Assembly: GCA_040255405.1 (NCBI GenBank)
Contig: JBDZUX010000009.1
Coordinates: 13,001-77,000, forward strand
DNA: 64,000 nt
From: 66-474 sp040255405
GTDB lineage: Bacteria > Pseudomonadota > Gammaproteobacteria > Xanthomonadales > Rhodanobacteraceae
Reading direction: 5' to 3'
Part shown: in pieces, positions 24,302-33,503 of the stretch
Layout of the letters: each line of letters begins with the position of its first letter
Position numbering within the stretch: the first letter of the stretch is position 1
Made by a program: the position numbers and the translations under genes
The notes under the pieces: generated by a model
What the model was told of the DNA's origin: nothing
The model's input: only the letters and a program-made list of their open reading frames with translations
Databases searched by the model: none

Positions 24302-26434
24302 ATGCCCCGCGAAATCCTGGTCACCAGCGCCCTGCCCTACGCGAACGGCCGCATCCACCTCGGCCACATCGTCGAACACGTGCAATCGGACATCTGGGTG
24401 CGTGCGATGCGGATGGCCGGGCACACGGTGCACTATGTCTGCGCCGACGACGCGCACGGCACCTCGATCATGCTGCGCGCGGAGAAGGAAGGCATTACGC
24501 CGGAAGCGCTGATCGAAGGTGTATGGAAGGAGCACACCGCGGACCTGCGCGATTTCGGCGTCGCCTACGACCACTACTCCAGCACGCATACCGCTGCCAA
24601 CCGCGAACTGACGTATCGCATCTGGCAGACGCTGGAGAAAAACGGCCACGTCGAATCGAAGCCGGTCAAACAATTGTTCGATCCGGAACGGCAGATGTTC
24701 CTGCCGGACCGGTTCATCAAGGGCGAGTGCCCGGTCTGCCATGCGAAGGACCAGTACGGCGACGCCTGCGAGGTGTGCGGCAGCACCTACAACCCGATCG
24801 ACCTGATCAATCCATACTCGGTCGTGTCGGGCGCCAAGCCGGTCGAGAAGGAATCGCTGCACTTCTTCGTGAAGCTGGCCGATTTCGAAGCACTGTTGAA
24901 GACGTGGCTGGAAGAGCGCCGTGCCGCCGGCGGGCTGCAATCCGAAGTCGTCAACAAGCTGAAGGAATGGTTCGCCGACGGCCTGCGCAGTTGGGACGTG
25001 TCGCGCGATGCACCGTATTTCGGTTTCGAGATCCCCGGCCAGCCCGGCAAGTACTTCTACGTGTGGGTGGACGCGCCGGTGGGCTACCTCGCCGCGTTCA
25101 GGGAGCTGTGCGTGAGCGGCCGCAAACCCGGATTGACGGTCTCCGATTTCGACCGCTTCGTCGACGCCGGCGGCGACACCGAGATGGTGCACTTCATCGG
25201 CAAGGACATCATCTATTTCCACACCCTGTTCTGGCCGGCGATGCTGCACGGCGCGGGCCTGCGCATGCCGACCCAGGTGAACGTGCACGGGTTCCTCACC
25301 GTGGACGGCGCCAAGATGTCCAAATCGCGCGGCACCTTCGTGAACGCGCGCACCTATCTCGAACACCTCGATCCGGATTGGTTGCGTTATTACCTGGCAT
25401 CGATGCTCGGTCCGACGCTCACCGACATCGATCTCGATCTCAAGGCGTTCGAGGAACGCGTCAACTCGCACCTGGTCGGCAAGTGGGTGAACATCGCCAG
25501 CCGCTGCGCGGGGTTCCTGCACAAGTTCTTCGACGGCAAGCTCGCCGGCACGCTCCCGGAAACGGTACGTGGCCGCTACGACGCGGCCGCCGCCAAGCTG
25601 GAGGCGTGTGCCGCGCTTTACGAACTGCGCGACTACGCCGCCGCCATGCGGCTGGTCATCGAGGTCGCGGACGAGGCCAATGCCTACGTCGCCGACCACG
25701 CGCCGTGGATGATGGCCAAGGACGAATCGAAGCGGGACGAGTTGCACATCGTGCTGACGCTGGCACTCAACTATTTCCGGCTGCTGACGATCTGGCTGGC
25801 GCCCGTGGTACCGGCCACCGCCGCGCGCGCGTTCGCGTTCCTGGACGACACGCCCGCCGACTTCGAAGCTGCATTGCGTCCGTTGCTCGGCCACGCCATC
25901 GAGCCGTTCAAGGCGCTGGCCACGCGCATCGATCCGAAGCACATCGAAGCCATGATCGAAGCATCCAAGGAATCGCTGCAACATACGACTCCAGCTTCGA
26001 CTTCCCCCCACCCCAACCTTCACCCGCAAGCGGGAGAGGGCGACAAGCGCGGAACATCCACCATGAACGATGCTGCCAAATCTGCAGCTTCTTCCAGCCC
26101 CGCAACCGTCTCCATCGACGATTTCGCCAAACTCGACCTGCGCGTCGGCAAGGTCCTGGTCTGCGAGGCCGTGGACGGTTCGGACAAACTGCTGCGCTTC
26201 GAGCTGGACGCCGGCGAACTCGGCACGCGCCAGATTTTTTCCGGCATCAAGGCGGCCTATGCCGAACCCGCGAAGCTGGTCGGCCGCAACGTGGTATTCA
26301 TTGCCAACCTGGCACCGCGCAAGATGCGCTTCGGAATCAGCGAAGGCATGATCCTTTCGGCAGGGGCGGGCGGCAACGATCTGTTCTTGCTGGATGCTGA
26401 TCAAGGTGCCGGTGCGGGCGCACCCGTGCGCTGA
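24302..26434 (+). CDS. metG: Methionyl-tRNA synthetase
   Basis: MetG charges initiator and elongator tRNA-Met. The 710-residue protein begins MPREILVTSALPYANG. The HIGH-equivalent HLGH is at residues 19-22, four zinc cysteines lie in CPVCHAKDQYGDACEVC (about 143-159), and KMSKS is near residue 337. The C-terminal tRNA-binding dimerisation domain (DFAKLDLRVGKVLVCEAV) begins near residue 605. Between the anticodon domain and this C-terminal domain a linker contains STSPHPNLHPQAGEGDKR, the translation of a palindromic intergenic repeat read in frame. The insertion is in a flexible junction, so function should be kept. Confidence 0.97.
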   Translation: MPREILVTSALPYANGRIHLGHIVEHVQSDIWVRAMRMAGHTVHYVCADDAHGTSIMLRAEKEGITPEALIEGVWKEHTADLRDFGVAYDHYSSTHTAANRELTYRIWQTLEKNGHVESKPVKQLFDPERQMFLPDRFIKGECPVCHAKDQYGDACEVCGSTYNPIDLINPYSVVSGAKPVEKESLHFFVKLADFEALLKTWLEERRAAGGLQSEVVNKLKEWFADGLRSWDVSRDAPYFGFEIPGQPGKYFYVWVDAPVGYLAAFRELCVSGRKPGLTVSDFDRFVDAGGDTEMVHFIGKDIIYFHTLFWPAMLHGAGLRMPTQVNVHGFLTVDGAKMSKSRGTFVNARTYLEHLDPDWLRYYLASMLGPTLTDIDLDLKAFEERVNSHLVGKWVNIASRCAGFLHKFFDGKLAGTLPETVRGRYDAAAAKLEACAALYELRDYAAAMRLVIEVADEANAYVADHAPWMMAKDESKRDELHIVLTLALNYFRLLTIWLAPVVPATAARAFAFLDDTPADFEAALRPLLGHAIEPFKALATRIDPKHIEAMIEASKESLQHTTPASTSPHPNLHPQAGEGDKRGTSTMNDAAKSAASSSPATVSIDDFAKLDLRVGKVLVCEAVDGSDKLLRFELDAGELGTRQIFSGIKAAYAEPAKLVGRNVVFIANLAPRKMRFGISEGMILSAGAGGNDLFLLDADQGAGAGAPVR
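26003..26046 (+). repeat. Palindromic repeat translated within metG
   Basis: The stretch runs C-rich into CCCGCAAGCGGG (26023-26034) then GAGAGGG, matching the common extragenic repeat whose translation reads PHPNxxPQAGEG. Here it is in frame inside the MetG linker, about residues 568-582, and adds no stop codon. Confidence 0.7.
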
Positions 26435-26733
26435 ATCGTCATGGCGACCGACCCGCTCCCGTACGCCCCGGCCAGCCGGCCCGGGCACCCCGGCGTGGAA
26501 CCCGCGCGCAGGGGGTGACGCGGTTTTGTTCCTGTTCGCGCCGCGTGGCCATCGCGCCACCCGGGCGCGGATCATTTTCGGGCGGCATCGACCGGATCAC
26601 GTACGGGCGGCATTTGCGGGTCGCGATCGAACGCATCACCGATACGCGGGTCCGCGTGGCGAACTGAAGCCGCACACAAAGGAACCCGGTGTTATCGTGC
26701 GCCCTTCGCGAAGCCTCGCGCAGGAAAGCTGCC
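26435..26733. other. Non-coding gap between metG and the phosphoesterase gene
   Basis: About 300 bp without a convincing gene. Open frames here lack a Shine-Dalgarno sequence and recognisable product. I see no clear promoter, terminator or tRNA. Confidence 0.5.
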
Positions 26734-27885
26734 GTGTCCATGAATTCGTTGCGTCGTGCAATGCAAGTGTTCGCGGGTCTGTTGCTGGGCGCCGCACTCG
26801 CGGGCTGCAGCCGGACCCCGCACGTCCAGCCGGTGGCGGGACCTGCGCACGCACCACGGCACGTGTTCGTGATCGTGCTGGAGAACGAACCCTACCAGGT
26901 CACCTTCGGAAAACATTCGCCGGCGCCGTATCTTGCACACGAACTGCCCAAACACGGCGCGTTGCTGACCCAGTATTTCGGGATCGGGCACTACAGCCTC
27001 GACAACTACATCGCGATGATCAGCGGGCAGGCGCCCAACCCCGAGACGCAGGAAGACTGCCAGGTGTTCAGCGATTTCCGGCGCAGCGCGCCGGGCTTCG
27101 ACGCGGATGGCCAGATCCACGGCACCGGCTGCGTCTATCCGACCGACGTGAAAACGCTGGCCAACCAGTTGCAGGATGCGGGCTACACGTGGAAGGGCTA
27201 CATGGAAAGCATGGGCGCGGACCCGTCCCGCGAGGCCTCGGCGTGCGGGCACGCGAAGATCGGTGACGTCGACGTCACCAACCAGGCGACTGCGACCGAC
27301 CAGTACGCCGACAAGCACAATCCGTTCGTGTACTTCCATTCGATCATCGACGACCATGCGAACTGTGCGGCGCATGTCGTGAATCTCGACAAGCTGCCGG
27401 CGGATCTGCAATCCATTGCCACCACGCCGGACTTCTCCTTCATCACGCCCGGCCTGTGCCACGACGGCCACGACGCGCCGTGCAAGAACGGCGAACCGGG
27501 CGGATTGATCTCGGCCGACAAGTTCCTGAGCGAATGGGTGCCGCAAATCCTCGCCTCGCCCGCGTTCAAGCAGGATGGCTTGCTGATCATCACGTTCGAC
27601 GAAGGCACCGATGCCGCAGTGTGTTGCGGCGAAACCACACCCGTGGGCGCGCCGCAGCCGGGCAAGTTCGGGCCGGGCGGCGGACGCACCGGCACGGTGG
27701 TGATCTCGCCGTTCGTGGCGCCCGGCACCGTATCGAACGTGCCGTACAACCATTACAGCCTGCTGCGCAGCATCGAAGACTGGTTCGACCTGCCGCACCT
27801 CGGCTACGCAGGCCAGCAAGGCCTGCGCGCGTTCGGTGCCGACGTGTTCCACCACGAACCCGCCGCGGTAAAGATACAGCACTGA
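26734..27885 (+). CDS. Exported lipoprotein phosphoesterase (AcpA/phospholipase C family)
   Basis: This 383-residue protein belongs to the phosphoesterase family that includes AcpA acid phosphatases and non-specific phospholipases C. A lipoprotein signal ends at LAGC (about residue 25). HVFVIVLENEPYQVTFG carries the family's metal-binding Glu-Asn pair, GHYSLDNYIAMISGQ the substrate-site stretch, and LLIITFDEGTDAA plus NHYSLLRSIEDWF the C-terminal ligands. The GTG at 26734 is chosen because AGGA lies eight bases upstream; ATG at 26740 is an alternative. It likely acts at the membrane surface or in the periplasm, releasing phosphate from organic esters or lipids. The exact substrate is unknown. 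Confidence 0.85.
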   Translation: MSMNSLRRAMQVFAGLLLGAALAGCSRTPHVQPVAGPAHAPRHVFVIVLENEPYQVTFGKHSPAPYLAHELPKHGALLTQYFGIGHYSLDNYIAMISGQAPNPETQEDCQVFSDFRRSAPGFDADGQIHGTGCVYPTDVKTLANQLQDAGYTWKGYMESMGADPSREASACGHAKIGDVDVTNQATATDQYADKHNPFVYFHSIIDDHANCAAHVVNLDKLPADLQSIATTPDFSFITPGLCHDGHDAPCKNGEPGGLISADKFLSEWVPQILASPAFKQDGLLIITFDEGTDAAVCCGETTPVGAPQPGKFGPGGGRTGTVVISPFVAPGTVSNVPYNHYSLLRSIEDWFDLPHLGYAGQQGLRAFGADVFHHEPAAVKIQH

Positions 27886-27946
27886 CACGGATCGACACCG
27901 ATGACATTTCATCGCTACCCAACCTTCTGACTACGGCCACGACACC

Positions 27947-28882
27947 ATGAAAATCCATTCGATGCCGGCTGCAATCGCGGCGACGCTTCTGGTCACCGCG
28001 GCGGTACCTTCGCAGGCCGCCGCGCCGTCCTCGAAATCGGCGCCGACGATGCAACAGGTGCTCGATGCATCCAAACCTTCCGATTGGCGCCCGTTGAATC
28101 CCGACAACACGCTGTACCTGGATGTCCCGGAAGGTCGCGTGGTGATCGAGCTCGCGTCGGCCTACGCGCCGCTGCACGCCCAAAACATCCGCACGCTCGC
28201 GCACGAACACTACTGGGATGGACTCGCGATCCTGCGCGTCCAGGACGGGTTCGTGACGCAATGGGGTGATCCCGCAGCCGAGGCGGAACATGCCGCGCAT
28301 CCGCCGCGCCCGCTCGGCAACGCCAAACCCGCCATCGCGGCCGAATTCGAACGCGGCATCGCACCCGGGCTTCCTTTCACGCGACTGCCCGATGGCGACG
28401 TATACGCGCCGGAAGCAGGCTTCAGCAATGGATTTCCGGTGGGGCGCGATCCGAATGCCGGCAAGACCTGGCTCGTGCACTGCTATGGCATGGTCGGCGC
28501 CGGTCGCGACAATGCGCCCGACTCCGGACCCGGCACCGAACTCTATGCCGTGATCGGGCAGGCGCCGCGTCAGCTCGACCGCAACATCGCGCTGGTCGGG
28601 CGCGTCGTTCAGGGCATGCAATACCTTTCCGACCGGCCGCGCGGCAACGGCCCGATGGGCTTCTACAAGCATGCCGCGAAGCAGACGAAGATCCTGCGCG
28701 TGCGCCTCGCGTCCGATCTGCCGCCGTCCGAACGCATGCACCTCGAAGTGTTGCGTACGGACACGCCAACCTTCACCGCGCTGGTGGAATCACGCCGCAA
28801 TCGCTCGGATGCGTGGTATCTCTACAAGGCCGGCAAGATCGACGTCTGCAACGTGCCGCTGCCAGTACGCGAGATGCCGTGA
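27947..28882 (+). CDS. Periplasmic cyclophilin-type peptidyl-prolyl isomerase
   Basis: Cyclophilins speed cis-trans isomerisation at proline bonds and help folding of exported proteins. This 311-residue protein has a signal peptide (MKIHSMPAAIAATLLVTAA, cleavage near SQA|AAP) and a cyclophilin-like domain: YLDVPEGRVVIELA, HYWDGLAILRVQDGFVTQWG and TELYAVIGQAPRQLDRNIALVGRVVQGM. The classical active-site arginine-phenylalanine context is partly changed and a C-terminal extension of about 70 residues is present. It lies 61 bp after the phosphoesterase gene, probably co-transcribed, and converges on the autotransporter protease. Confidence 0.85.
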   Translation: MKIHSMPAAIAATLLVTAAVPSQAAAPSSKSAPTMQQVLDASKPSDWRPLNPDNTLYLDVPEGRVVIELASAYAPLHAQNIRTLAHEHYWDGLAILRVQDGFVTQWGDPAAEAEHAAHPPRPLGNAKPAIAAEFERGIAPGLPFTRLPDGDVYAPEAGFSNGFPVGRDPNAGKTWLVHCYGMVGAGRDNAPDSGPGTELYAVIGQAPRQLDRNIALVGRVVQGMQYLSDRPRGNGPMGFYKHAAKQTKILRVRLASDLPPSERMHLEVLRTDTPTFTALVESRRNRSDAWYLYKAGKIDVCNVPLPVREMP

Positions 28883-28883
28883 C

Positions 28884-28918
28884 CGTCGACGGCAGCCGCT
28901 GAAGGGGCGCCGTCGACG
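28884..28918. terminator. Hairpin between convergent genes
   Basis: CGTCGACGGC at 28884-28893 pairs perfectly with GCCGTCGACG at 28909-28918 (10-bp stem, 15-base loop). It sits between the convergent cyclophilin and autotransporter genes and may terminate both, although no T tract follows on either strand. Confidence 0.45.
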
Positions 28919-28932
28919 AATCAGGGCCGGGA

Positions 28933-30416
28933 TCAGAACGCCACGGTGCCCTGCAGCATCGCGCTGCCTGCCCGTTGGCGCTGGTCCTGTTCACGCATGT
29001 AACCCAGGCGCAAGCCGAAGTTGGACTTCGGCCACAGCGACACACCGGCACGCCAGATCGTCGTGTTCCGCGACAGACCGATGCCCGCCACCGGCAGCCA
29101 GTCGTTGAAGCCCGTGAAGCTGGCGTTGAACACATCGCCGTACTGGTGCAGCGTGTGCTGCCAACCGGCACTGCCATCGAACGCCACCTGCATGCCGTTG
29201 GCCAGTCGCCAGCCGCGCTCGGCGCGCAGTCCCATGCCCGTCTGCAAACGACCGACGGTATGCGCCCCGGCCTTGAGCCCGTAACCCAAACCACCCTGCT
29301 CGGCGAAGCCGCCCAGGGCGAGGCTCTGGTAACGCACGTCCGCAAACGGCACGATGCGGGTGCCGCCCATCTGGAACATCCGGCCGCCTTCCAGTGCGCC
29401 CGCCATGTAGCGCCCGGTGGAGGCATTGCCGACCGGCGCCATCAGCGCACCCAGTTGCAGTAAACGCTGCATGTCCTCGCGATACCAGCCGCTCGCGACC
29501 TGTGCGCTTGCATACCACGGCCCGTTGACCACCCCGCCGTACAGCGCGATCGTGTTCATCCAGGTGCGGTCGTGGTCCCAGGCCGCATCGAGTTGACCGT
29601 AGCCGCTGCTCTGCCCGGCCGCGACCCCCAACAGCCCGTGCGCGCCGATGCGCATGTCGGCACCGGCCACGCCACCGCCGCTGCGGAAACTCGCGCCTGC
29701 ATAACCGCTGCGTTGCAGGCTGCCTTCCCGGCCGAGGTTGCTGTACCAGATGCCCGACTTCGCCCGGCCGCTGGCAAGATCATCGAAGTGCTCCGCCAGT
29801 GCATGGTTGCCCGCGTCGATGCCGCTGAACAACATCGCGGCGCTGGCTGCGTGCAACTGGCCGGACAGGCTCTGCAGCGTCGCCTGCGCGGCGGCCGGCG
29901 TGGCACTGTGCTGGATGGCGCCGGCGCCTTGCATGACGTTCGACGAAGGCGTGCCGCCGGCTGCCATCGTGGCATCGATCGCCTCGAACCCGGTCTGCAC
30001 GCGCTGCGCTGCCGATGCCGACGCGGGATCGACGAAACCCATCTCGGCCGCGGCCACCGTGATGTTCAGGCCGGTCGTGTCCAGATACACATCGTTGGCG
30101 CCGTAGCCGATGGTCGTGGACGTGAACACCACGCCCGTGTCCTTGACAAGATTGGCGAATGTTCCGGTCACGCCACCGCCCGCCGTGAGTACCTGCGTGT
30201 GCGTGTTGGCGGCATAGCCGCTGTCGGCGCCGGTCACCTCCAGGGTGCCGCCACTGAGCGTCGCCGTGCCCGTCACCGCCAGCTTGCTGCCCAGGCTCAC
30301 CGCCAGCGTACCCGTCGACGCTTGCGTGTAGTTGCCGCCCACCGCGGTGTCGCCACCGTGCACTGCCACCTTGCCCGAGCTGGAGAGATCGCCCACGACA
30401 CCCGCCACCGCATCCA
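28933..30416 (-). repeat. 1.48-kb direct repeat, copy 1 (autotransporter 3' end)
   Basis: This block matches 32020-33503 at a constant offset of 3087 bp without indels. I see only a two-base difference near the stop codons. Identical translations in several frames on both strands show that the DNA itself is near-identical. It encodes the end of the passenger and the whole barrel. Identity stops abruptly after GCATCCA at 30416. Confidence 0.95.
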
Positions 30417-31779
30417 GGATGCCGGCGCCGACCGCAACATTACCCGGCAGCGGATGGCTCGCCTGCAAGGTGCCTGCACCGATCGTGGTGCCGCCGCTGT
30501 AGGTGTTGTTCCCGGTCAGCACCAGCGTGCCGGGCCCTGAAAGCGTCAGGCCGCCGCTGCCGCCGATGTCATTGCCGAAAGTCGCGGTGGCACCTGCAGG
30601 CAGATTCGCTTCGAAGTCGCCGAACGCAAACTGCGCCGGGCCATGCACCGCCTTGGCGGCATTGATCATGCCCCAGCCATAGGTCGGATTCGGGGTCGTG
30701 TGGCTGCCGTCGTCGTAGGGCGTCGCGGTGGTCAGGATGGTGTCGGTGATGTTGGCGGCCGTCATCCACGGGAACGCCTGCCATACCTGGGCTGCGACGC
30801 CGCTCACGACCGCTGCCGAAGCGGAGGTACCGGTGGCGGTACCGAACGGATATTGCGTCGAGGCGGGAATCTGTATGCTCCCCGGCGCGGCGAGGCACCA
30901 TTGCGCGGCAATGCCGCAGGCATTGGACGGTGCATCCGACTCGCTGTAGAGCCCGGCAGGATTGCCGTTGCTGTCGATGGCCATGTTCACCACCGCGAGC
31001 CAGTACGGCTGGAATTCCGGAATCCAGTGCGGCAACCCTGCCTGGACCCAGGGCTGCGGGGCGCCGGGCTGGCCGTTGCTGCCGCCACCGGCTGCCCAGA
31101 CCAGCAGGATGCCGGCGTCCACGGCGGGCTGGTAAATCGCCTTGGTCGCGGTGACGTTCGGAGCATCGTTCAGCGCATTTCCCGCACCGAACGAAGCATT
31201 GATGATCCGGACGTTCTGGGCGACGAAGTCGCTGAAATTGGTGCTGCTGACCGAACAGTTCAACCCGATGTCGCAGTTCTGCTCGAAATAAAGGCTTGCG
31301 CCCGGCGCGACACCGCCGGGAAACGGCTTGTCGTCGTCTGCAGGCAACGTGCCGGCGGCCGTTCCACCCAGGATGTCGGCGACCACGGTGCCGTGACCCG
31401 AAACGTCATTGGGCGATTGGGACCCGCCGGCCAAATAACTCTTGAACCACACAACCCGCCCGTTCATCGGCGGCGTCGTGGGATCGACACCGGAATCGAG
31501 GACGCCCACCTTGACGCCCTGTCCCGTGAAGCCTTCGCCCTGCGCAGTCAGCGCGCCCGTCGGAATCAAGTGGTTGTACGCCGAGTCGTAGGGCGTTCCC
31601 GGTGGCGGGGGAGGAGGTGGCGGCGGAGGAGGAGGAGGAGGCGGTGGTGGCGAGGTGGGACGCACCATGCTGTCGCCCCCGCCCCCGCCTCCACCACAGG
31701 CGGTCAGATAAATGGGAGCAGTCGCGACGATCGCTGCGGCAATGGCCAATACGATGACGCGCTTCCGGCTGTGATGCAT
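28933..31779 (-). CDS. Lipoprotein subtilisin-like autotransporter protease (SphB1/NalP-like)
   Basis: This 948-residue type V secreted serine protease has a signal peptide ending in lipobox LTAC (Cys28), seven glycines, then 17 consecutive prolines (44-60). The S8 peptidase domain has Asp95 (VLDSGVD), His129 (SGHGTVV) and Ser319 (GTSASAA). One autotransporter-associated strand repeat (LTGNNTYSGGTTIGAG) follows, and the last 270 or so residues form the autotransporter barrel ending in Phe (QGTVAF). Lipid-anchored subtilase autotransporters such as Bordetella SphB1 and Neisseria NalP process other surface proteins. Residues 455-948 appear identical to the end of the neighbouring autotransporter, apart from the second-last residue. 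A run of G precedes the start. Confidence 0.93.
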   Translation of the reverse strand: MHHSRKRVIVLAIAAAIVATAPIYLTACGGGGGGGDSMVRPTSPPPPPPPPPPPPPPPPPGTPYDSAYNHLIPTGALTAQGEGFTGQGVKVGVLDSGVDPTTPPMNGRVVWFKSYLAGGSQSPNDVSGHGTVVADILGGTAAGTLPADDDKPFPGGVAPGASLYFEQNCDIGLNCSVSSTNFSDFVAQNVRIINASFGAGNALNDAPNVTATKAIYQPAVDAGILLVWAAGGGSNGQPGAPQPWVQAGLPHWIPEFQPYWLAVVNMAIDSNGNPAGLYSESDAPSNACGIAAQWCLAAPGSIQIPASTQYPFGTATGTSASAAVVSGVAAQVWQAFPWMTAANITDTILTTATPYDDGSHTTPNPTYGWGMINAAKAVHGPAQFAFGDFEANLPAGATATFGNDIGGSGGLTLSGPGTLVLTGNNTYSGGTTIGAGTLQASHPLPGNVAVGAGILDAVAGVVGDLSSSGKVAVHGGDTAVGGNYTQASTGTLAVSLGSKLAVTGTATLSGGTLEVTGADSGYAANTHTQVLTAGGGVTGTFANLVKDTGVVFTSTTIGYGANDVYLDTTGLNITVAAAEMGFVDPASASAAQRVQTGFEAIDATMAAGGTPSSNVMQGAGAIQHSATPAAAQATLQSLSGQLHAASAAMLFSGIDAGNHALAEHFDDLASGRAKSGIWYSNLGREGSLQRSGYAGASFRSGGGVAGADMRIGAHGLLGVAAGQSSGYGQLDAAWDHDRTWMNTIALYGGVVNGPWYASAQVASGWYREDMQRLLQLGALMAPVGNASTGRYMAGALEGGRMFQMGGTRIVPFADVRYQSLALGGFAEQGGLGYGLKAGAHTVGRLQTGMGLRAERGWRLANGMQVAFDGSAGWQHTLHQYGDVFNASFTGFNDWLPVAGIGLSRNTTIWRAGVSLWPKSNFGLRLGYMREQDQRQRAGSAMLQGTVAF

Positions 31780-32019
31780 GTGCCACCCCCCGCTGTTGTG
31801 ATATCCCTATCCGCATCCTGCAGACACCCAGTCTCATCGATCGACGCGGCCTGCAAACTCATGCCATGGATCCGGACAACGTACGCGTCGCCGTAACGGT
31901 AGCGTAACGCGTGCCTCTGTGAAAGCAGTGTCAAGCCATCCTCGACACCATGCGTCGCTTCGCCATCCAAGCAGCGGACATTCGCATCGGAACAAGGCTG
32001 AACGACGACGACGCCTGAC

Positions 32020-33503
32020 TCAGAACCTCACGGTGCCCTGCAGCATCGCGCTGCCTGCCCGTTGGCGCTGGTCCTGTTCACGCATGTAACCCAGGCGCAA
32101 GCCGAAGTTGGACTTCGGCCACAGCGACACACCGGCACGCCAGATCGTCGTGTTCCGCGACAGACCGATGCCCGCCACCGGCAGCCAGTCGTTGAAGCCC
32201 GTGAAGCTGGCGTTGAACACATCGCCGTACTGGTGCAGCGTGTGCTGCCAACCGGCACTGCCATCGAACGCCACCTGCATGCCGTTGGCCAGTCGCCAGC
32301 CGCGCTCGGCGCGCAGTCCCATGCCCGTCTGCAAACGACCGACGGTATGCGCCCCGGCCTTGAGCCCGTAACCCAAACCACCCTGCTCGGCGAAGCCGCC
32401 CAGGGCGAGGCTCTGGTAACGCACGTCCGCAAACGGCACGATGCGGGTGCCGCCCATCTGGAACATCCGGCCGCCTTCCAGTGCGCCCGCCATGTAGCGC
32501 CCGGTGGAGGCATTGCCGACCGGCGCCATCAGCGCACCCAGTTGCAGTAAACGCTGCATGTCCTCGCGATACCAGCCGCTCGCGACCTGTGCGCTTGCAT
32601 ACCACGGCCCGTTGACCACCCCGCCGTACAGCGCGATCGTGTTCATCCAGGTGCGGTCGTGGTCCCAGGCCGCATCGAGTTGACCGTAGCCGCTGCTCTG
32701 CCCGGCCGCGACCCCCAACAGCCCGTGCGCGCCGATGCGCATGTCGGCACCGGCCACGCCACCGCCGCTGCGGAAACTCGCGCCTGCATAACCGCTGCGT
32801 TGCAGGCTGCCTTCCCGGCCGAGGTTGCTGTACCAGATGCCCGACTTCGCCCGGCCGCTGGCAAGATCATCGAAGTGCTCCGCCAGTGCATGGTTGCCCG
32901 CGTCGATGCCGCTGAACAACATCGCGGCGCTGGCTGCGTGCAACTGGCCGGACAGGCTCTGCAGCGTCGCCTGCGCGGCGGCCGGCGTGGCACTGTGCTG
33001 GATGGCGCCGGCGCCTTGCATGACGTTCGACGAAGGCGTGCCGCCGGCTGCCATCGTGGCATCGATCGCCTCGAACCCGGTCTGCACGCGCTGCGCTGCC
33101 GATGCCGACGCGGGATCGACGAAACCCATCTCGGCCGCGGCCACCGTGATGTTCAGGCCGGTCGTGTCCAGATACACATCGTTGGCGCCGTAGCCGATGG
33201 TCGTGGACGTGAACACCACGCCCGTGTCCTTGACAAGATTGGCGAATGTTCCGGTCACGCCACCGCCCGCCGTGAGTACCTGCGTGTGCGTGTTGGCGGC
33301 ATAGCCGCTGTCGGCGCCGGTCACCTCCAGGGTGCCGCCACTGAGCGTCGCCGTGCCCGTCACCGCCAGCTTGCTGCCCAGGCTCACCGCCAGCGTACCC
33401 GTCGACGCTTGCGTGTAGTTGCCGCCCACCGCGGTGTCGCCACCGTGCACTGCCACCTTGCCCGAGCTGGAGAGATCGCCCACGACACCCGCCACCGCAT
33501 CCA
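32020..33503 (-). repeat. 1.48-kb direct repeat, copy 2 (autotransporter 3' end)
   Basis: This is the second copy of the block at 28933-30416, in the same orientation. It ends at the codons for LDAVAGVVGDLSS; upstream of this point the two genes are unrelated apart from general strand-repeat character. It is a substrate for homologous recombination or gene conversion. Confidence 0.95.

Noticed and set aside
24224..26575. 783-codon minus-strand open frame over metG
   Set aside because: Antisense to metG, which has all synthetase motifs; the antisense product resembles no family.
31780..32019. TTGACA promoter candidate upstream of the protease gene
   Set aside because: A perfect TTGACA occurs in the gap, but no acceptable -10 box lies 15-19 bases beyond it.
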